The notes: generated by a model not told the origin, from the sequence alone. Shown: positions 34,004 to 46,184, counted from the first letter of the stretch. The stretch is DNA of 64,000 nt from Branchiostoma floridae (GCF_000003815.2 NC_049995.1:10698968-10762967), one strand, 5' to 3'. Translations and numbers: made by a program.

Positions 34004-34826
34004 CACTCAGGACAAAAAGTTTGGAATATCAACTTCGGTTGATGATAATTCTGTTGTTTCTGCATCAATTTCAATATATTATATATCAATAGAAAGCTTG
34101 CATGATTTTCTTCCCAATGGTATGAAACTCATTATCATTGTTAACTCATGGAACATACACTAGGCCTGCTAACGTGAGTGGGTCAGGATCCAATGGTCCT
34201 TTCTCTGTGTGGACTGCAGCTGGTGTTGTCATCTTGCAGAATGACATTTGGTCCAATATTGAAGAGGTAGGATATTGCTACTGGATGGAGAATGGTGTCC
34301 CTATATCTCACCACATTGAAGTTGCCTGGAATGATGACGAGTCTTGTTTTTCCTATGGCGGTTATACCGCCCTACACCATGACGCTGCCTCCACCACCAA
34401 ATGCCGAAAGTTACTCTTGTCGTGTCAGCGTGCGGTTCTCCTTGCCGCATCCATGCTTTGATTTGTACATCCGACTATCGAAAGGGCAGATGAACTCTAC
34501 TCAAGTGTGCTAAAACCTTGTATGTTCCGTATACCAAGTGTGAGGTGAAAAAAGGATTGATTGAACCAGTGACACACGCGCCAATACCAACAGTACGGTA
34601 CATTGTTGAACAGAAGCAGGGGAATTTGGGCACTTTTTTTTTCGTGACCCACTCATGTAAGCAGGCCTTGTGCTCGTTTCATGTGTTTACCACCATGATA
34701 ATTTTGATACCATCGGAAAGAAAATCACACAAGCTTTCTATTGATATATAATACATTGAAATTGATCCATAAATAATGGAAATATGATATACCAAAGTTG
34801 ATATTCCAAACTTTTTGTGCCGAGTG
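34004..34826 (-). mobile_element. Tc1/mariner-type transposon, decayed, with ~145-bp terminal inverted repeats
   Basis: TA (34002-34003) precedes CACTCAGGACAAAAAGTTTG and TA (34827-34828) follows its complement CTTTTTGTGCCGAGTG. The arms stay similar for ~145 bp (GGAATATCAACTTCGG; ATCAATAGAAAGCTTG; ATGATTTTCTTCCC). The 823-bp element is about half the length of an autonomous Tc1 element. It still contains a recognisable transposase segment on the minus strand (see the entry at 34150). Confidence 0.9.
34150..34500 (-). pseudogene. Tc1/mariner transposase remnant (DDE, second Asp region)
   Basis: On the minus strand the frames read VQIKAWMRQGEPHADTTRV, then GGGGSVMV-stop-GGITAIGK, then TRLVIIPGNFNVVRYRDTI and finally NIGPNVILQDDNTSCSPHRE. 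This matches the order of the Tc1 transposase catalytic core: the R-V-W-R-x-x-G-E-R-Y-A segment, the G-G-S-V-M-V-W-G-G-I motif, G-N-x-N-x-x-R-Y-x-D, and the Q-D-N second-aspartate motif followed by P-H. TAG replaces the invariant Trp codon of V-M-V-W, a frameshift precedes the GGGG run, and a TGA follows soon after the catalytic Asp. The N-terminal DNA-binding half and the third acidic residue are missing. It is non-functional. Confidence 0.85.
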
Positions 34827-36940
34827 TATATGAGCAGTTTTACTCGCAAACAATACAATAAGGTATTATGTATTGCAAATAGCTTGACAAAGGGCGTAAC
34901 ATTCTGCATTTTCGCGAAAATGTTGCCTTTCTGGAACGCAGGTATTTTTAGACCTCTCCATCGGCTGATTTTTGTGTTCTCAAAGCCATTCAACATTACA
35001 AGAGTTTTATATACAATCTAATTATGTTATCGATGAACGAAGCCAAGACAAGCGCAAACACCATACCACCGTATGGCAAAATAGTTTTAAAAACCGCAGT
35101 AGCAACAGACCATAAGGGTTTACCGGTATAGAAGTGCAAAGATAGCATATTTCACATGGTGAAATCATACACCGACACAAGGTGCCCTTTCTGATACTAA
35201 GGACCAACGCGGTGTCTTCTTGGTAGATATTGTACAGTAAAGAGCCAGCAGAAACACAAATACTTTAGCCATGAGCGTCGTATTGTACTACATACGTATA
35301 GAATAACGCTAACCGAAGAGTAAAACCAGAAGACACTGAAAAAAGCATAGCTAACTTTGCTGAATTCTGTCACATTTTGTCATCTGTAACTGACATGCTT
35401 TCAATGCAAGCGCAGGTGTACTTTTCTTCGACCGCAATTTCAATCAACATCTCGTATCCAATACATAATATTGAGTAGCCTGATAGAAATTCCCCAGCAA
35501 AGAGAGAAAAAGATCACTTACCGATGTTTTGCCAGCGCATTGCGCTCTCTCAGAGCCCCGCTCTTCTTCTGTCCGGTTACCAGAAACCGTGTCACAACTC
35601 GTCACCAATCTCAGTTTCTCTAGTTCAAACTGTGGTCTACCCTGTAGTCATTTTGAGCAGAATGTGATGACGTCGATCATCCATCCAATAAAAGCATAAG
35701 CTTTTCTTCTTTAAAAAAAGAAAAGAAAAACATGTGTCGAAAGTTGCTGTTGCCGGAAAAACGCTTCCTACTCTTCTGCGATAACACAATCTGGCGGTGA
35801 GAAGGGTTGGACACCGGAACTCGAACAGGGCCCTGCCATCAGCCTGGAAGGTCTGACAATCACCAACATCTCCAAGTCTGCAGAATTTTCAGCGACACCT
35901 GCCTCGGGTAACGTAGGGACCCTCTGGAGTGAACAGTTATTGCATTCCACGCACTTATTACAATCTCTGTATTCCATAAATTGATCGTCAACGTTAAAAA
36001 TAAAAGGCTATTGGAGATTATTACTACGTCCTGCCATCAGTTTGCTGGCATCCTTATGATGCGGTGATGTCCGTTTCACCAGAAGAAAAAGGATAACGGT
36101 GTATGAGGCATGATATTCGTCTCTCCACAGTAGGGCACCTGCTGTGGTCTGATTACACACGCTACAGTGTTTCCCTCACAGTATGACTCCGGTAGTCCCT
36201 CCACACTTTGCTCGGCAGGAGTTGCCTTGAAGACCGCAAGTTCTCAGGACATCATCCGGTTCAATCCTCGGAATTTGCATGGACGTGGGTAGACGAGGGG
36301 CGCCTTGGTGTTCGTGTTGTACAAAAGTCTCCTTGCCAGCTGAAGTGGAATCCGGTGCGCGCCACGGCTAGCTAGTTAGTCATGCTGCCTCACTCTAAGG
36401 CGCGCCAGGGACAGACGATAGGCAGTGGGGCTTGGGTGGTGGCTCACGTTGTATATCAGCCTGCTGTGAAGGGCAACGGGAAATCGTTAATATGGTTCAC
36501 GTCAATATATGTGGTCACGAAACTGAAATCAAATCATTTGTTAACTTATTTTAATTAGGGTACTCTGATTTATTGATTTAGGTTCATATATAAGTACTTT
36601 AGAATAATTTTATTCGATTTATATGTCGTTAATTTTTCTAATTTATCCATGCTCCATTTAATTATACTATTTTTATATCTAAGTTTATTCTTTGTACTTA
36701 TTATTTTGCTTATCATTCATATTCCATTCCATCGTACACTGTTTACTTATGGATACATAGTTTACGTTTGCATCAGTTCTTGTTATCTCTTTTTTGTTAT
36801 ATGATTATGTCATAGATTTGATATTTCAAATGGTTTTGCGAAATGTCTGCTTTAGTTTACGCTTTAACATCCCAATTCCAGTCTCTGAAATTAACCTCTG
36901 CTACCTAAAACCCTCACCCTCTTTAAATCTTTCCTAGTAT
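34827..36940. other. Intergenic with a GC-richer patch at 35530-36480
   Basis: Mostly AT-rich. The patch around 35740-36000 is open on both strands: a minus frame with several Cys (CNKCVECNNC) and a plus frame containing LEGLTITNISKSAEF that ends at about 35983. Neither has splice context I trust, so no gene is called. Confidence 0.4.
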
Positions 36941-36942
36941 TA

Positions 36943-37153
36943 CTGTAAATGTATTTAAGTTCGCGGAGATTTAATTTCGCGGTAGCGGGAAAAAGGACTT
37001 TTCGCGGTGGATTTTTTAAGCTCGCGGTAGCACCATAGACTGCAATCTAATATCATAATAGAAAAATGTTCGCGGTGGTTTTAAATTCGCGTTGAAGTGG
37101 TCTCCGCGAAAACCGCGAACATTTATCCACCGCGAACATTTCTGCATTTACAG
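36943..37153. mobile_element. TA-flanked palindromic MITE rich in TTCGCGG
   Basis: CTGTAAATGTATTTAAGTTC at the left and GAACATTTCTGCATTTACAG at the right are inverted and flanked by TA (36941-36942 and 37154-37155). TTCGCGG or CCGCGAA recurs about nine times inside. 211 bp, non-coding. Confidence 0.85.
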
Positions 37154-37155
37154 TA

Positions 37156-38850
37156 TACAGTATAATAAAGATATACTAAGACAAAAAAACGAGGGGTGAA
37201 ATGCTTCAACACATACATACGAACTCCTCCTGTCAAACAGAGAGCCGGATTAAACCTGCCCGGATGGAAAACTGATGGTTTGATTATGCCAAACCGTAGA
37301 ACTCCAAGGAAGCATAATGATTTCCTCAGGTGCAAATGCGTAAAGATACACCTCAACCCCGCGGCTCTCCCGGGCGCCACCCTTTCCCTCCCAACCTTTG
37401 GACTTCTTCTTGACGTGCCCCATTTGTCTTCTAGATAAACCGTATCAGATGTTGACTTATAGCAACCTTTCAGCCTTTACGAATCGCGCTATCAGCAAAA
37501 CTTGCACGACACCTTCGTCTTCGTCTTCCATGGTTCCGTGGCCCAGGCCCGATAATTGAAACGTTGGGACTGTAATCGAAAATCAGTTTACCTGAAGGAA
37601 AACGTTTTTTTCTAACCCGTTCATGTAGGCTTTTTTTCATTCTGGAACATTCCAGGGGCATTTGTCAAACCAAAAGGTAACTGACAAAAAAGTTAAACTC
37701 CCCAAGGGATGGGGAATATTTCCAATGAAAAAAAAAACCGCAAAAAGCATGGCGTTGTCAACTCGATTACGCATGAGACCAAATCATCCACAATTTGATT
37801 TTCCCATTGCTGTTGCAAGCATTTATCGTTACGCAAAGCATTGCCAATATTGCTGTCTAGCAGATTTTTCTAATGCTATTTCCATTAGATGAAAGTAACA
37901 AAAAGGCATGTCATTCAACTTTAGTGTCGAGAGTGCACTATCTCATATATGCCATGCTTACTCCGTCAATAAAACATGCATGTGGATATTCAACATTTGT
38001 ATTTGATGCGTCACCGCTTAATATTACTGTCAACTGTATTTGTTGCGTAAAATGTTGCGTAAAATGTGAAATCTAATTTAGAGAAAGCGTTGCACGTAAT
38101 CAAAGATATAAAATGGAACACAAGTGTAAAAGTCGCTAGTCAATAACAAGTAGATATCACAAACACACCGCACTTTAGAGTTAGCGTTTCCGTTGACATT
38201 TAAGCGACATTTTCCCGCAAGGCTTTTGTGTTGTGAGCTGAAATACAATTTTCCGTTGGCATTTTTACACATTTTCCACTTTAGTGAGGACCAATTTCCT
38301 GCACTGTACTCCTAACTTAACATTACATTTCACGGAGCGTGGTGAAATCGAATGTCATTAAAACTGCTTTGAACATAATAATATGTGTCAATTATGCTGC
38401 TTATAAGTCTTCAGAAGCATGGAAAATTTGCTTTACAGTAATTTCTAGCTCATCAGTAAGACGTTGGTATTTTTCAACACACCTACAGCTGCAGGGTATG
38501 GCAAAGTTAACTATGTACAAAATCATGAAATGGCACAGGAATAAAATCTTGTCTTGGCCATATTTCTAGGTCCACACAAATAGTCTGTTAACTAACGCCC
38601 CAGCTTCGAATTCCTCTACACTAATAAATGTCAATAAAGGAATTTATCCGTCCAGATGTTCTCACTTTCACAGAACCCTTTGAACTGAATCTGGTCGAGG
38701 TTTTTTTGGTTGGGGGATATCGACAAAAATGTAAGATAGTCAGACTAAAACATATACAGATCATACGAAATTATTCTATGATGGATGAATCAATCAAAAT
38801 GGGCTTGTCAGATGTAATATATATGTCGATGGTTTCACGTATAATGCTAT
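37156..38850. other. Unannotated spacer
   Basis: Several 60-90-codon frames on both strands, none with a recognisable motif. Confidence 0.4.
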
Positions 38851-38900
38851 TCTCTTTTTCTCCCTCTCTTTCTCTCTGTCTATCTCTCCCTCTCTCTTGA
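38849..38900. repeat. CT-rich simple repeat
   Basis: TCTCTTTTTCTCCCTCTCTT and similar units. Confidence 0.85.
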
Positions 38901-39173
38901 GATGGTTGAAAATTCCACAAACAACCTTATGCCTATACCAACAAGCTGCTAGGGGCCCCACGCCTACACCATTTTTTATACACACGCAACTATCTGCCAA
39001 CATAAAATCAAGACCATGGCAAAATATAAGTACAGAAACGGACGTTCTGATGCAGTACCAACATAATCCACAAAATGGTCCCAAATAAACACCCAAAGAC
39101 CTATTCACATACCAACAAATCATGACAATCCATCAATACCTTTTTTAAGTTATGATGATCCCAAATATCTGGA

Positions 39174-39204
39174 AACACGCACACACACACACACTCGCAC
39201 ACAT

Positions 39205-39252
<48 letters not shown>

Positions 39253-39278
39253 ACAGACGCACACACACACACACACAT
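39174..39278. repeat. (CA)n microsatellite, interrupted
   Basis: About 50 CA/CG/TA dinucleotide units. The His/Thr-rich open frame across it is an artefact. Confidence 0.95.
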
Positions 39279-40127
39279 TTTTTATGCAGATAATCCCTCT
39301 GTTTCCTAAGGAGATTTCAAAGCAACGGTTGCCATCAAATATCTAACAGTTACTATATGGTTTATCCCACATCTGTGGAAGCTAATGGGTTTCCAATTGT
39401 CTGGAGTAAGAGAGCTCCAAACCGCTAAGCCGCTTATCAATCAGCCAAAATTGGCATATATGAAGTAGTTATGCAATTTTCAATGTCTGCGATAGTAAGA
39501 GGTCCTGATGCCACTATACCCAACCCCCCAACAATTAAGCGTCGTAACAAAGGAACTACCTATTACAGTCAATCCCAACCCATACAAAAAAGTTGTGTCT
39601 TTAACAATAAATGGATAGCTAGTAGCTATGCTGCGCCGAGAAACATCTGCGTCTCTGAGTCATTGTCGATACATACATCTTCATGAAAATATGCTGAGTG
39701 GATTACACAAGGCAAAATTGATTCATATAGCAACCTTACCTAGTCGTGGATTGTTGCATATTCATTGTTGTAAATCCCCACAGAACAATATCTCCACACT
39801 AAACGAACTAAAGATCACTGGTGAGCATGGTGGAAGTAAGCCTTTTGCTTGAACACTTGCCAGAGACCCCAGCTAGCAGCTGAGCCAAGCCAAAGTGTTG
39901 GTGAGCCAAGCCAAAGCGCTGGCACCATCCGTAGTCACCCCGGCTGTACCCAATACTTAACTCCCCTGGCTCATGGATTGTGATGGCACAGCTGTAAGGC
40001 AACGGTCTCCAATCCATACGGCTGCCAAATTAAGCCGATAGACCGCCTAGGGACGTTCGGGCACTACCCGGGTTCCGTCCTACTGCCAAGTAATATCAAC
40101 TACAGCCTTGTAAATATTAAAGTTAAA
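39279..40127. other. Unannotated spacer
   Basis: A short direct repeat TGAGCCAAGCCAAAG occurs at 39881 and 39902. Nothing else recognised. Confidence 0.4.
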
Positions 40128-40440
40128 GGTGACAAAAGGGACAACTCCTATTGATACTGTGTGTTTTATAAGTGACATAAAAATAGAAAAAGGCTCGGTA
40201 CTTTTGTAACGCTTCTGTGTCTATTAGGCAATGGGAGCAAGTATCAAGTTACATACATGTGATATGTATGAAGCTTTGTATGGATCACACAAATGGTATC
40301 AAAGGGACAGCTCCAGTTGATGCTGTGCGTTTTGTTAGTGAAATGATGTTAGTGAAATGAAAATAGAAAAAGGCTCGGTACTTTTGTTACGCCTCTGTGT
40401 CTATCAGGCAATAGGAGCAAGTATCAAATTACGTTTCATG
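40128..40440 (+). repeat. Two-copy tandem duplication (~175 bp)
   Basis: AAAGGGACAACTCC, AATAGAAAAAGGCTCGGTAC, CTCTGTGTCTATCAGGCAAT and GGAGCAAGTATCAA appear twice in order. A third fragment (GACAAAAGGAACAC) follows at about 40472. Confidence 0.85.
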
Positions 40441-42185
40441 TAATATATATGGAGATGTGTCTGCATAACATAACGACAAAAGGAACACTTTTATCCTTTG
40501 TAAATCTATCCATATCGAGCCAGATGCATTTATGTAGTGGTAAGAAAACTATGTCTATATAGAGAAAAGTCAGCAGTCTATTGTTGAAGAGGTTCATTAG
40601 TCACGTATAAATACATCCCATACTATATTCTTCAAAAAGTGGCGGTTTTTAAAAGCATAGAGACATATTTCCGTGAACAATATGTGCTGCAAGAAATCGA
40701 AAATACGGAGATATGTCGCTATGCCTTTACAAAACCGTCCATGTTTGCAGAATATTGTATTGACAGAAGTCTATTGACGTTTCATGTGTGTCAGACACGA
40801 GTCTGAATAAAGAAAAAATTGACGTCTTTGTGTTCACGAGAAACGCAAGGTATCCAATTACCTACGACACAACAGTTGAATAAGCAGCACTCGGAACAGA
40901 ACCCGGTGCCATTATTCAATCTTTTCGCACGGCACTACAAAACTTGTACAACACAACCAAACCAAAAGATGAAACTACACAAAATAGTTCTTAATTTATA
41001 GAGCCCATAAAATATGGGGAAATGAAGCTAAATGAGAAACTCCGTAGAGATCCAGAAAAATTATGACATATGGCTATGAGAATCATGATTAACGGCATAT
41101 TTAAAGCGACAGCAATTAAGCCAGTTTCTTCCTGCGACATTAGATAGTAATATATTAAATCGTGACTATTTCAACGGTGCAGAAGTTATTCTGGGAATTG
41201 ATAATTGAGTATGGGCCATTAGGCTCATTGATTATGGAGAATGTATACGTGTCTCTGTAGATATTCATGCGTTCCACCTGAACAGAGGCATTAGATTAAG
41301 ATAATGTGTTAATAGATTTCACGTGAGCTGAAAGCTAACCTGACTGAGACAAGACAAGAAAAGGTTAGAGTGGATTAAGGGAAGGATTTCACCACAGATT
41401 TCAAATGTTTAGGCGTTAACAATGATGTTTAACTGAATTAAGTTCATTCAAAGGACTTTAACATATCTTAAGTATATGATGCACCTGAAAAGTTTTCGTT
41501 TCATTATGTTTTATCGTTTACTTTATTCACGTTCCAGGTAATTATTGATGATGAAAACAGAATCCTTGTAAGAATCCTTCTACTAGAAACACACAAATAT
41601 TAAGCATTTAATCATTAGCTGGCAAAGTATCTATGGCGAATCCTTAATAAGCACAATACAGAAATGATGTCTTAGCAAGCAGACATTTAGAAAAGAATGG
41701 CCAAAGAAGGATTGACTAGACAGAAAAAGAATAAGGCGTAGGCGTCTGAAGCTGATGCAACTAACCAAATGAATTATTGTCCCTGAAAAGTACCACCGAA
41801 GAAGACTTTATCACATTTCACTGGTCTCAACAGGCTACGTGTTATTCACATGAGGTATCAAAACTTCCTCAGTTGGAAAGTTTTATCAGACATGTACAGG
41901 AGTTGTATTACAGTTAGAATAGAATTCACCACTGCTTCTGCCGTATGTTTGGTCAACCTTGTATTAGACCTTTATCCCTTTCATACAGCATAGAATTTGG
42001 AAACTATAGACGGGATACTATCTTTATTATGCACAAGCACGACTTTGCATGATACTCTCTGTCATTGCTCACCTACATGCAACCTTACGGCAAAACCCTT
42101 ATGACGTTTCACATCTCTTTCCAAGCACGTCTTGCATGCACATATCAATGGTTTATCATGCAGTTTTTATGGTAAGGCTTTAAGT
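40441..42185. other. AT-rich spacer without recognisable features
   Basis: No exon, RNA gene or repeat family seen over ~1.7 kb. Confidence 0.45.
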
Positions 42186-42189
42186 TCTA

Positions 42190-42268
42190 TTCTATACATC
42201 TATTTTGCACTTTGTGTAAATGTTGTTGCCATACATTGTACCATGTACAGTATGACAATAAAGTTCTC
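42190..42268 (+). mobile_element. LINE 3'-end tail, copy 2
   Basis: TTGCCATACATTGTACCATG and ATGACAATAAAGTTCTCAC resemble the tail of the LINE fragment ending at 43018. Confidence 0.45.
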
Positions 42269-42509
42269 ACTACAATAGCGTGAATAGCTTAATTGACGCG
42301 ACAGAAAGTACAGTGACTTTTGTATGGTCAAATATAAACTACAGGAAAAAGTGGGTACAGAATGAATCGCTAACTACACAATATAGGATAACAAGAAAAC
42401 TTCCATACAACAAGGTGGGGCTAAACATGAGTGTCACTATCTTTTCTAATTACAAAGTAATCTTTTATGTATTTACCTATCTTAAGCATTATGAGGGTTG
42501 TCGGATCTA

Positions 42510-43018
42510 GATATAGCCAAATCTACTTCTGAAATCGAGTATCGTAATCCTATAGTGTTTAGACATAGGGTTGCGAATAACTTATTGCGTAACATATCAT
42601 ACATCTGGTGATTATAGATATACCAACATGAAAAGAGAATGTGTCCCATCTGCAAAGACAGTATTGAAGATGAATGTCATTTCCTGATGAAATGCCCTTA
42701 TCATAATGAAGAAAGGAAAAAGTTATTGACCATGTGTAATAACGGAACAACATCACCGTAGAGAACAGTAGAGAAATATTCGATGTACTTCTATTATGTC
42801 TCGACCCCATATCTGTCCATCTAGGCCAATATATGTATGATGTTATGCAAAAGAGAAGTAGTGCCTTAACAATGTGAAATACAATAAGCCGCTATATTTT
42901 CTATTACGTTAGATCAGTATACTGTTGTAGATAGTTTGTAGTTGTTAGTTATACGTTATTTGCCATACATTGTACCTGCTACAATCGTTGTGCAATAAAC
43001 CTGATTTGACTTGACTAT
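42510..43018 (+). pseudogene. LINE ORF2 C-terminus with CCHC zinc knuckle, plus 3' UTR
   Basis: Around 42636-42720 the forward frame reads KRMCPICKDSIEDECHFLMK, then CPYHNEERKKLL. The C-x2-C-x8-H-x4-C arrangement with E-D-E-x-H-F-L-x-x-C-P is the classic C-terminal zinc knuckle of many metazoan LINE ORF2 proteins. After a frameshift, a second segment reads IFDVLLLCLDPISVHLGQY, then MYDVMQKR, and stops, as these proteins typically end. The 3' UTR finishes TTGCCATACATTGTACCTGC ... GTGCAATAAACCTGATTTGA with a TTGAC-type tail near 43015. Frameshifts and missing upstream domains make it a dead 5'-truncated copy. Confidence 0.82.
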
Positions 43019-43369
43019 GACACTCCATTGCATGGCATAACATGGTGGCATTATTCCTTCTTAAGACTAGCAATAACAGAACACCTGTGGCGCAGTGATT
43101 ACACCGAAAGGAAACCCCCCACCGCGAGGGTTAGCAGTTTTACAACGGAGTTTAATACGTTTACCTGCGGTGAGCTTATTAAAACTTCTGCACGACTTTT
43201 ATACGCTGTCGTGAAACTGTCGACTAATGACTTTCGCCTGCGGTGATTTCCGGCTTGATGTGATTATGGAAAGTTTCCTCCTGGGGGTGGAAGTAAGTTT
43301 ACTGAGATCAATGGCTTAGGGTGGATCATACTGGCAGCTTTGGTGTTTACCTAATGAGGAAGATGTGAG

Positions 43370-43785
43370 GTGAGGTAACGAGTAAGTAATGATCTCAGGT
43401 GAAGTAACGAGTAAGTAATGATCTCAGCATTACGTAAGTAATGATTCAGTATTTCAGGAGAACGTACGTAATGCTCTCAGCATTTCCATAGAACTTAATT
43501 AATGATCTTGTATTTCAGGAGAACGTAAGTAATGTTCTAAGGTGAAGTAACAAGTAAGTAAACATATCAGCATTTCAGTAGAATGTAAGTAATTATTTAA
43601 GCATTTCAGTAGGACGTAAGAAATGATCTCAGCCTTTCAGTAGAGAGTAAGTAATGGTTTCAGCATTTCAGTAGAGACTACGTAACGATCACAGCATTTC
43701 AGTAGAGAGTAAGTAATGATCTCAGGTGAAGTAACGAGTAAGTAATCATCCCAGCATTACAGGAGAACCTGAGTAATGCTATCAG
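43370..43785 (+). repeat. Minisatellite of ~33-35 bp units with GTAAGTAATGA and TTTCAG words
   Basis: About twelve units of the type CAGCATTTCAGTAGAGAGTA followed by AGTAATGATCT, some with the variant CAGGTGAAGTAACGAGTAAGT. Each unit carries a splice-donor-like GTAAGT and an acceptor-like TTTCAG. Confidence 0.9.
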
Positions 43786-43794
43786 CACAAAGGA

Positions 43795-44290
43795 ATGTGG
43801 AATGGAATAATTTTAAAGGCATCAGAGAATATTGTTCAAGGTTATGTGGAACTTGTGTAGACCTTCCGTTTTATTACTCTTTTGTAAATGTTTTATATGT
43901 GGAATGGATTGAACATTTTCCAAGATTATATGGAACTCGTGTAGACTTTTTCGTTTTGTCACCTTCTGTAAATATTCTATATGTGGGATTGATCAAATTT
44001 CTACTGGTACCAGAGAAGATTTTCCAAGACTATATGGACTCGTGTAGACTTTTAGTTTTGTCACCTTTTGTTATTGTTAAATATCTGGAATGGATTGAAG
44101 TTTTAAAGGCACCAGAGATGATTTTCCAACATTATATGGAACTTAAGTAGACTTTTTGCTCTCTCAATCTTTCTGAATGTTAATTATCTGGAATGGATTG
44201 AAGTATTAAAGGCACCAGGGAAGATTTTCCAAGATTATATGGAACTCGTTTAGATTTTTCGTATTGTCACTTTTTGTGAATGTTCTGTAC
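43795..44290 (+). repeat. Minisatellite, ~103-bp unit, five copies
   Basis: TATATGGAACTCGTGTAGAC, TTTTGTCACCTTTTGT, ATCTGGAATGGATTGAAG and GCACCAGAGAAGATTTTCCA recur, with the TATATGGAAC word near 43842, 43927, 44030, 44132 and 44235. The first interval has lost ~18 bp. A 124-codon frame runs through part of it but is broken by in-unit changes in the last two copies. Confidence 0.9.
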
Positions 44291-45219
44291 ACTAAATTGT
44301 TGACATTATAGACACCGTAGGCGGTATGGACGACAGTCTAAACCAATTATATACAATGGTTTCGTGCACTTTAGATATTGTTATTAATTTGTATTCTGTC
44401 CATGACAAATTCCATTTGTATTTTTATGCCTATGTCAGCAGACACATCCTTATCGGGCAGCCCTGACTGTGCGGACGAAATTCGAAACAGACAATACAAT
44501 AAATAGATGTATGTAGAATATTTACCAGTGTGCCATGTAATATCGTGCCATGTACATGTATGTTACCGTAGGAATGATAACTGCAAGAAAAAAATCGCCA
44601 TGCTAGATATTAATCTGAATAAAATCCAACGTATCGTATAAGATATTGTCGTGTATATAAGGGTGAAAGACCGAATATGATTTTGAATGCTGTGTCAAGA
44701 TAAAAAAAAATACCGTTTGTAGCGAAGAAATTTCTTATGCAACGTTCAAAAAGTACCAAACAGAAACGGTGATGAATTCTATTACAACTAAGACAATACA
44801 TGTCTGTGTACACACTGCAACCGAGGTACCATAGTTGTCAAGGGTGTCTTCCTCTACTTATTCTTGACAGTTGACTGTACCCCTGATAATTGCTAAACAC
44901 AATTTACCAGCCGGAATCCCTCACATGCACATTTGGCCCCAGAACAGTGGAGTCATTTTCACAACGTGCTTTGCAACGGGAAATTTTGCATTTATCATAA
45001 TCAAAACTACTGTAAGATACAAATACGTAAAGAATGAAAATGTATCAAAAGAGATCATTAAAAGCTTTCAAAAACCCAAGTGACCCTTTAAGATCATAAT
45101 GGCTTTCATTATGCATACTTTCATTTTGATCTAAGATCATACTTAGGTTTTGTCATGCATTAAGGTCTATCTTTTTATCCGTGATACACAATACCTACTA
45201 TTCGTGTTAACAGACATAT
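44291..45219. other. Unannotated spacer
   Basis: No recognisable feature. Confidence 0.4.
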
Positions 45220-45223
45220 TTAA

Positions 45224-46180
45224 CCCTCAAACACCCGAGTGGGGTCCATTTGGACCCCAGGCGTAAATTTTGAAATACCATTTGAACATTTTTTATCTGA
45301 CGAAAAAATCCTTCCGTGACTTTGTCAGCCAATATCTAATATACCTTCTCCTACGTTTTTATGAAGATTGGTACAATACTGTGGAAGCTATAAAGAAAGT
45401 CCGTGATCAGTCCGTCTGGGGTCCAAACGGACCCCAGCCAAAAAGTGCAGGTTTTGAAACAAACTTTTGAGTCTAACTCCCTAAATACTTATCCTATCAC
45501 CACCAAACTTTCAGAGAATAGTAAACATGTAAAACTAAATCCTCCTAAAAACTTCTGTGTCATTACCATATAATTTGATGACATTATGACGTCATTTAGC
45601 TTATAAGGGCCGCCATCTTGGATTTTGACTAATGACGTCATGAAATTAGCGTAAATTATAAATTTTGAATCATGAAAATAGCATTTAACTTCCTAGAATT
45701 TTATTGCTGTAAGAAAACAAGCATGGTTTACCAAAAAAACTTTGGAAAATTTTTGCAAAAATATGCCTGTCAGAATTCCGTTGCCATGGCAACCCTAAAT
45801 AATGATAAATTTACTTTATTGACAAAAATATTTTGCTAACAATATTTTGTGATATATTACCAAGTTTCGTAGCTTTAGCACTAGCCGTTAATGAGTTATG
45901 CGACATAAAGCTTGCTGAGGGCCTCAAAATTCCCATCTCTGGTCAGAATGGGTTTAGTGCAAAACATGGTCCTTCTGATCTTTTGCATAAATTATGATAA
46001 TGAGGTGGAATTAGCAACACCTTAACATGTCAAAATATTCCTCTTACATTAACGAAGCAATGTATGCACAATGATCACCGATAGGAATTGGAACTGAGAT
46101 GTTATGAACAAAACATTTTGGGGTCCGTTTGGACCCCACTCGGTCATTTTAGTCGCAAAAAAAGGTCGGGTGCTTGAGGG
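45224..46180. mobile_element. piggyBac-like non-autonomous element, 957 bp, complete
   Basis: TTAA flanks both ends (45220-45223 and 46181-46184). The termini CCCTCAAACACCCGAGTGGG and CGGGTGCTTGAGGG are inverted. Just inside each end, and again at ~45417, lies a GGGTCC(A/C)..GGACCCC palindrome. TTAA target duplication with C-rich CCCT termini is characteristic of piggyBac-type elements. No transposase frame. The interior carries two perfect ATGACGTCAT palindromes around GCCGCCATCTTGG. Confidence 0.88.
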
Positions 46181-46184
46181 TTAA

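Noticed and set aside
39152-39346. His/Thr-rich open frame
   Set aside because: Translation of a CA microsatellite.
43776-44150. 124-codon frame across the 103-bp minisatellite
   Set aside because: Unit length and indels do not keep the frame over all copies, and there is no splice or domain support. Repeat-driven.
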